A stretch of 64,000 nt of DNA, taken from JAIEOG01 sp964611895 (GTDB lineage: Bacteria > Bdellovibrionota > FAC87 > UBA2466). The notes below the pieces were generated by a model that saw nothing but the letters and a program-made list of their open reading frames with translations, did no database searches and had not been told where the DNA came from. A program made the translations under genes and the position numbers. This document shows, in pieces, positions 60,616-64,000 of this stretch; within the stretch, counting starts at the first letter, position 1; each line of letters opens with the position of its first letter. The DNA lies in assembly GCA_964611895.1 (NCBI GenBank), contig CAZTDN010000018.1, forward strand, positions 1 to 64,000, read 5' to 3'.

Positions 60616-61335
60616 ATGAAACGCGTTTGGGACTTACTTTTTATCACCCTTGCCTTGATTGCGGGAGTGTTATGGACTCTGCTTGGGGCACTGCTGTGCT
60701 TGCTTGGCTTCTCCCTGCGAGAAGACTGGGGACATTCCTGCCACCGTTTTTGGGCAAAAGGCGTGTGCGCCCTTTTTGGAATTCGCGTCCAACCCCCCAA
60801 CGGGATCCCCCAGCTGCCTTCAGGGGGAGCTATTCTCGCCCCAAACCATCAAAGTGTCTTTGACATGCCGATTCTGGGGACGCTTCCCCTGGACTTCAAA
60901 TGGGTGAGCAAACAAGAAATCGGGCAATTGCCTTTTGTCGGTTGGGCCATGCGGAAAATGGGGTGTTTTTTTGTCAGTCGCAACAATGCCGCTCAAGATC
61001 GCAATGTTTTGCATTCTGTTGAAATAGGCATTCAAGAAGGTAAAAAAGTGCTGATTTTCCCTGAGGGCACGCGTTCGACCGATGGCCACATGTGCCCCCT
61101 GAAAAAAGGCGCTTTTCGGGTCGCGATCAACACCGGGGCCCCACTCTACCCCATCGCGATTGTGGGGAGTTTTGAGATTGCAGCCCCCCGGCGCTTGCCA
61201 GAAAAACGGGGGCATCGGGTTCAGATCCGCATTGGAAGTCCCCTGGTACGGTCCCCTGATGAAACACTCGAAATTTTTATGGAACGGTATCGAAAAGAAA
61301 TGGTTCGCCTCTTGGACGAACTTAAAGCGACATAG
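60616..61335 (+). CDS. plsC: 1-acyl-sn-glycerol-3-phosphate acyltransferase (PlsC)
   Basis: The ATG at 60616 (MKRVWDLLFITLALIAGV) begins with a membrane segment; the frame stays open further upstream but in non-coding context. The 239-residue enzyme has acyltransferase motif I NHQSVFD (H and D catalytic) and motif III FPEGTRS, and it adds the second acyl chain to make phosphatidic acid. It is inner-membrane associated. It lies 55 bases after the coiled-coil gene and 35 before secA, so co-transcription is possible. Confidence 0.92.
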   Translation: MKRVWDLLFITLALIAGVLWTLLGALLCLLGFSLREDWGHSCHRFWAKGVCALFGIRVQPPNGIPQLPSGGAILAPNHQSVFDMPILGTLPLDFKWVSKQEIGQLPFVGWAMRKMGCFFVSRNNAAQDRNVLHSVEIGIQEGKKVLIFPEGTRSTDGHMCPLKKGAFRVAINTGAPLYPIAIVGSFEIAAPRRLPEKRGHRVQIRIGSPLVRSPDETLEIFMERYRKEMVRLLDELKAT

Positions 61336-61370
61336 TATGTTAGGCCATTACTTAGTATGGTAGCAAAATC

Positions 61371-63902
61371 ATGATAAACGCATTTGCAAAAAAAATATTC
61401 GGCAGCGCCAATGACCGAGAAATCAAACGCCTTGCGCCTTTAGTTCAAAAAATCGGTTCCCTCGAAGCAGCGCTGCTCCCTTTGACTCAGGAGCAGCTGG
61501 CCGCGAAAACCGTCGAATTTCGTAGCCGGGTCGCGCAAGGGGAGCCCCTCAACAACCTTCTGCCCGAAGCTTTTGCTGTCGTTCGCGAGATGTCCAAACG
61601 CGTTTTGAAAATGCGCCACTTTGATGTCCAACTCATCGGAGGCATGGTCTTGCATAGTGGCAAAGTTGCCGAGATGAAAACCGGAGAAGGAAAAACTCTC
61701 GTCGCGACCCTGCCTGTATACCTCAACGCCTTGGAGGGCAAAGGTGTCCACGTAGTCACGGTGAACGACTACCTTGCAAAGCGGGACTCGGAATGGATGG
61801 GACAGCTCTACACAGCTCTGGGATTGTCAGTAGGCGTAATTGTCCACGGGCTAAACGACTCGCAGCGCCGACAAAACTACGCAGCGGACATTACCTACGG
61901 CACCAACAACGAGTTTGGTTTTGACTACTTGCGCGACAATATGAAGTTCCGCTTGGAGGACTTTGCGCAACGAGAGCTTAATTTTGCGATTGTCGACGAA
62001 GTCGATTCCATCTTGATCGATGAAGCGCGAACCCCTCTTATCATCAGCGGCCCGACGGAGGACTCGACCGACAAGTACTACACCATTAATTCCGTGATCC
62101 CGATTCTCAAAAAAGAGGAAGACTACACAATCGAGGAAAAATCGCGCTCCGCTTCGCTCACCGACGCTGGGGTGACAAAGCTAGAAAAGGCGCTTCGCGT
62201 ATCGAATCTTTACGCCCCCGAAAATATGGACATTGTGCACCACGTGCACCAGGCCCTGAAGGCCCACGCGATTTTTCAGATCGACGTCGACTACGTGGTC
62301 AAAGATGGTCAGGTTATTATTGTCGATGAGTTCACCGGTCGCCTGATGCCCGGACGCCGTTACAGCGATGGGCTGCACCAGGCGCTCGAAGCCAAAGAAG
62401 GCGTCACCATCGAAAACGAAAACCAAACGCTCGCTACCATTACTTTCCAAAACTTTTTCCGCATGTACAAAAAACTTGCGGGGATGACGGGAACAGCCGA
62501 CACAGAGGCGGCAGAATTTCGAAAAATCTACAACCTAGACGTCGCAGTTATCCCCACCAACAAGAAAAATATTCGCAAAGATGCTCCCGATGTCGTTTAC
62601 AAGAGCATGCGCGGAAAATTCGAAGCCGCCTGCAACGAAATTGCGGAGCTACACAGCAAAAAAATCCCCGTGCTAGCGGGAACTGCGTCCATTGAAAAGT
62701 CCGAGCTCTTGAGTTCCTTTTTGCGAAAAAAGGGCGTCCCGCACAACGTACTCAATGCCAAGCACCACGAACGCGAGGCAGAAATCGTCGCTAATGCTGG
62801 CCAACCGGGAGCGGTGACGATCGCAACCAACATGGCGGGCCGCGGGACCGACATTGTTCTAGGGCCCGGCGTTAGCGAAATGGGCGGGCTGCACATCATT
62901 GGCACTGAGCGACATGAATCCCGTCGCATTGACAACCAGCTTCGAGGCCGTGCTGGCCGTCAGGGGGACCCTGGCTATAGCCGTTTTTACATGTCTTTGG
63001 ACGACGACTTGATTCGTATTTTTAATGGCGAGCGTATAAAAGCCTATATGGAACGCTTCAAAATGGAAGAAGATGTTCCCATTGAATCTCGCCTCATCTC
63101 GAGAGCGATCGAAAACGCTCAAAAGAAAGTCGAAGCGCATAACTTTGATATTCGCAAACACTTGCTGGAGTACGACGACGTGCTCAATAAACAGCGTGAG
63201 GTGATTTACGAGTTGCGCAAACTTATCCTCGCGGGGGGCGACGGAACCAAGAACCTCATTCTGGACATTGTCCAGGAGCAGATTGAGACCATTGTTTCGA
63301 CCTTTGCGTCCGCCAAGAACACCACCGAGTGGGAACGAACCCCTATCTCCGAGTCCATTTCCGCGCTTTTTGGAAACGCGCTCGGAATCGACGATCACTT
63401 TTGGCAAGTGACTGGCAGTTCCAAAGAGTTGGAAAAAACTCTCTTGGATCGAGCTACTGCGCTTTACGACGCTCGAGAGCGATCCATGACCGCCCCCCTG
63501 CTTCGTCAGTTGGAGCAGATGATTTATTTAGGCTCGATCGATCAGCTATGGAAAGATCACCTGCTCAACATGGACCACCTCAAAGAGGGTGTGGGCCTGC
63601 GCGGTTACGGACAAAAAGACCCTCTGGTCGAGTACAAAAAAGAAGGTTTTACTCTGTTTAAGATGATGGACGAGCAAATTAAGACGGACGTCATTTCAAA
63701 GCTGTACCGAGTCGAGGTCACCCCGGAGAGCCACATCGAGGAAATCGCACCCAAGAAACAAGCACCTATGACGTTCTTGCACGGAGGTTCGGATGAGCCG
63801 ATGGCGCCAGCTCAGGTGACTCGGGAAGAAGACAAGGTCGGCCGAAATGACCCCTGCCCTTGCGGCAGCGGCAAAAAATATAAAAAGTGCCACGGGAAAT
63901 AA
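61371..63902 (+). CDS. secA: Preprotein translocase ATPase SecA
   Basis: This 843-residue motor drives exported proteins through SecYEG. Nucleotide-binding motifs are MKTGEGKTLVATLP (about 102-115, Walker A) and DEVDSILIDEARTPL (Walker B). The preprotein cross-linking, HELICc-like (GTASIEKSELLSSFL, NMAGRGTDIVLG) and helical scaffold domains follow, and the C-terminal zinc site reads CPCGSGKKYKKCH. The linker before it is short. Many exported proteins in the window would depend on it. Confidence 0.97.
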   Translation: MINAFAKKIFGSANDREIKRLAPLVQKIGSLEAALLPLTQEQLAAKTVEFRSRVAQGEPLNNLLPEAFAVVREMSKRVLKMRHFDVQLIGGMVLHSGKVAEMKTGEGKTLVATLPVYLNALEGKGVHVVTVNDYLAKRDSEWMGQLYTALGLSVGVIVHGLNDSQRRQNYAADITYGTNNEFGFDYLRDNMKFRLEDFAQRELNFAIVDEVDSILIDEARTPLIISGPTEDSTDKYYTINSVIPILKKEEDYTIEEKSRSASLTDAGVTKLEKALRVSNLYAPENMDIVHHVHQALKAHAIFQIDVDYVVKDGQVIIVDEFTGRLMPGRRYSDGLHQALEAKEGVTIENENQTLATITFQNFFRMYKKLAGMTGTADTEAAEFRKIYNLDVAVIPTNKKNIRKDAPDVVYKSMRGKFEAACNEIAELHSKKIPVLAGTASIEKSELLSSFLRKKGVPHNVLNAKHHEREAEIVANAGQPGAVTIATNMAGRGTDIVLGPGVSEMGGLHIIGTERHESRRIDNQLRGRAGRQGDPGYSRFYMSLDDDLIRIFNGERIKAYMERFKMEEDVPIESRLISRAIENAQKKVEAHNFDIRKHLLEYDDVLNKQREVIYELRKLILAGGDGTKNLILDIVQEQIETIVSTFASAKNTTEWERTPISESISALFGNALGIDDHFWQVTGSSKELEKTLLDRATALYDARERSMTAPLLRQLEQMIYLGSIDQLWKDHLLNMDHLKEGVGLRGYGQKDPLVEYKKEGFTLFKMMDEQIKTDVISKLYRVEVTPESHIEEIAPKKQAPMTFLHGGSDEPMAPAQVTREEDKVGRNDPCPCGSGKKYKKCHGK

Positions 63903-63922
63903 ACCCAGTAGAGAGTGATACA

Positions 63923-64000
63923 TGCTATCGACTTGTCCCAATTGCAAAAAAGAGATCGAACACGAGGACTTTCTTTTTGAAGTTCAGTGCCAGTGTGGCT
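63923..64000 (+). CDS. Zinc-ribbon protein (partial, N-terminus only)
   Basis: An ATG at 63923, 20 bases after secA, opens a frame that runs off the right edge. The visible 26 residues begin MLSTCPNCKKEIEHEDF and continue to QCQCG, giving two CXXC-like pairs (CPNC, and CQC near residues 23-25). That suggests a small zinc-ribbon domain. GAGAG lies about 8 bases upstream. The identity of the gene cannot be judged from this fragment. Confidence 0.5.

Noticed and set aside
1..64000. tRNA, rRNA, CRISPR array or transposase
   Set aside because: No cloverleaf, rRNA-like conserved stretch, regularly spaced direct repeats or transposase motif was seen on either strand.

Overview
The window is a gene-dense stretch (about 50 protein genes, short spacers, no tRNA, rRNA or CRISPR array seen) from a diderm (Gram-negative) bacterium. 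The outer-membrane machinery (BamA, Skp/OmpH, LolD and LolC/E, LpoB), many lipoproteins, type IV pilus motors, and many secreted proteins of unknown function, plus a fused isobutyryl-CoA mutase and paired ArsA-like ATPases, suggest a member of the former Deltaproteobacteria, perhaps Bdellovibrionota. This is an inference from gene content; no taxonomic marker is decisive. GTG and TTG starts are common, and many neighbouring genes overlap by 1-4 bases (TAATG, ATGA, GTGA, TAGTG), which points to translational coupling.

Layout. 1-3.8 kb (minus): type IV pilus motor operon pilB-pilT-pilC, cut by the left edge. 3.9-8.4 kb (minus): gpmI, a penicillin-acylase-family lipoprotein and a 7Fe ferredoxin. 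8.75-10.4 kb (plus): two tandem small lipoproteins and a tail-anchored small protein. 10.4-15.3 kb (minus): outer-membrane biogenesis operon lolC/E-lolD-bamA-skp. 15.5-21.4 kb: an unknown exported protein, valS, and a lpoB plus TPR-like lipoprotein pair. 21.6-24.7 kb (plus): lipase-like hydrolase, two ArsA/Get3-like ATPases and a HAMP membrane protein, all overlapping or nearly so. 24.7-32.2 kb: four exported proteins of unknown role (Cys-rich, leucine-rich repeat, Lys-rich and HEAT-like). 32.4-36.2 kb (plus): a compact AddB-like nuclease plus UvrD/AddA-like helicase pair. 36.3-41.1 kb (minus): outer-membrane barrel, thioesterase, DNA polymerase I and DedA. 41.2-46.4 kb (plus): IcmF and two exported proteins.

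46.4-53.6 kb is a catabolic block: a minus-strand thiolase opposite a plus-strand operon of aminotransferase, semialdehyde dehydrogenase, second aminotransferase and a two-subunit CoA-transferase. A VLCAD-like acyl-CoA dehydrogenase follows at 55.1 kb. With IcmF, this suggests amino-acid and short or branched acyl-CoA catabolism feeding central metabolism. 56.9-59.1 kb is feoAB; 59.1-64 kb holds a small barrel-like protein, a coiled-coil protein, plsC, secA and the start of a zinc-ribbon gene.

The most notable non-coding structure is a family of palindromic elements (arm GGTACGCGGTACC, usually two arms around a T-run/A-run centre) at six loci between 28.9 and 56.9 kb. Most touch a stop codon, and their stems co-vary. 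A second striking region is the 245-base spacer at 37.1-37.35 kb, with three copies of a 15-bp near-palindromic box and a strong hairpin.
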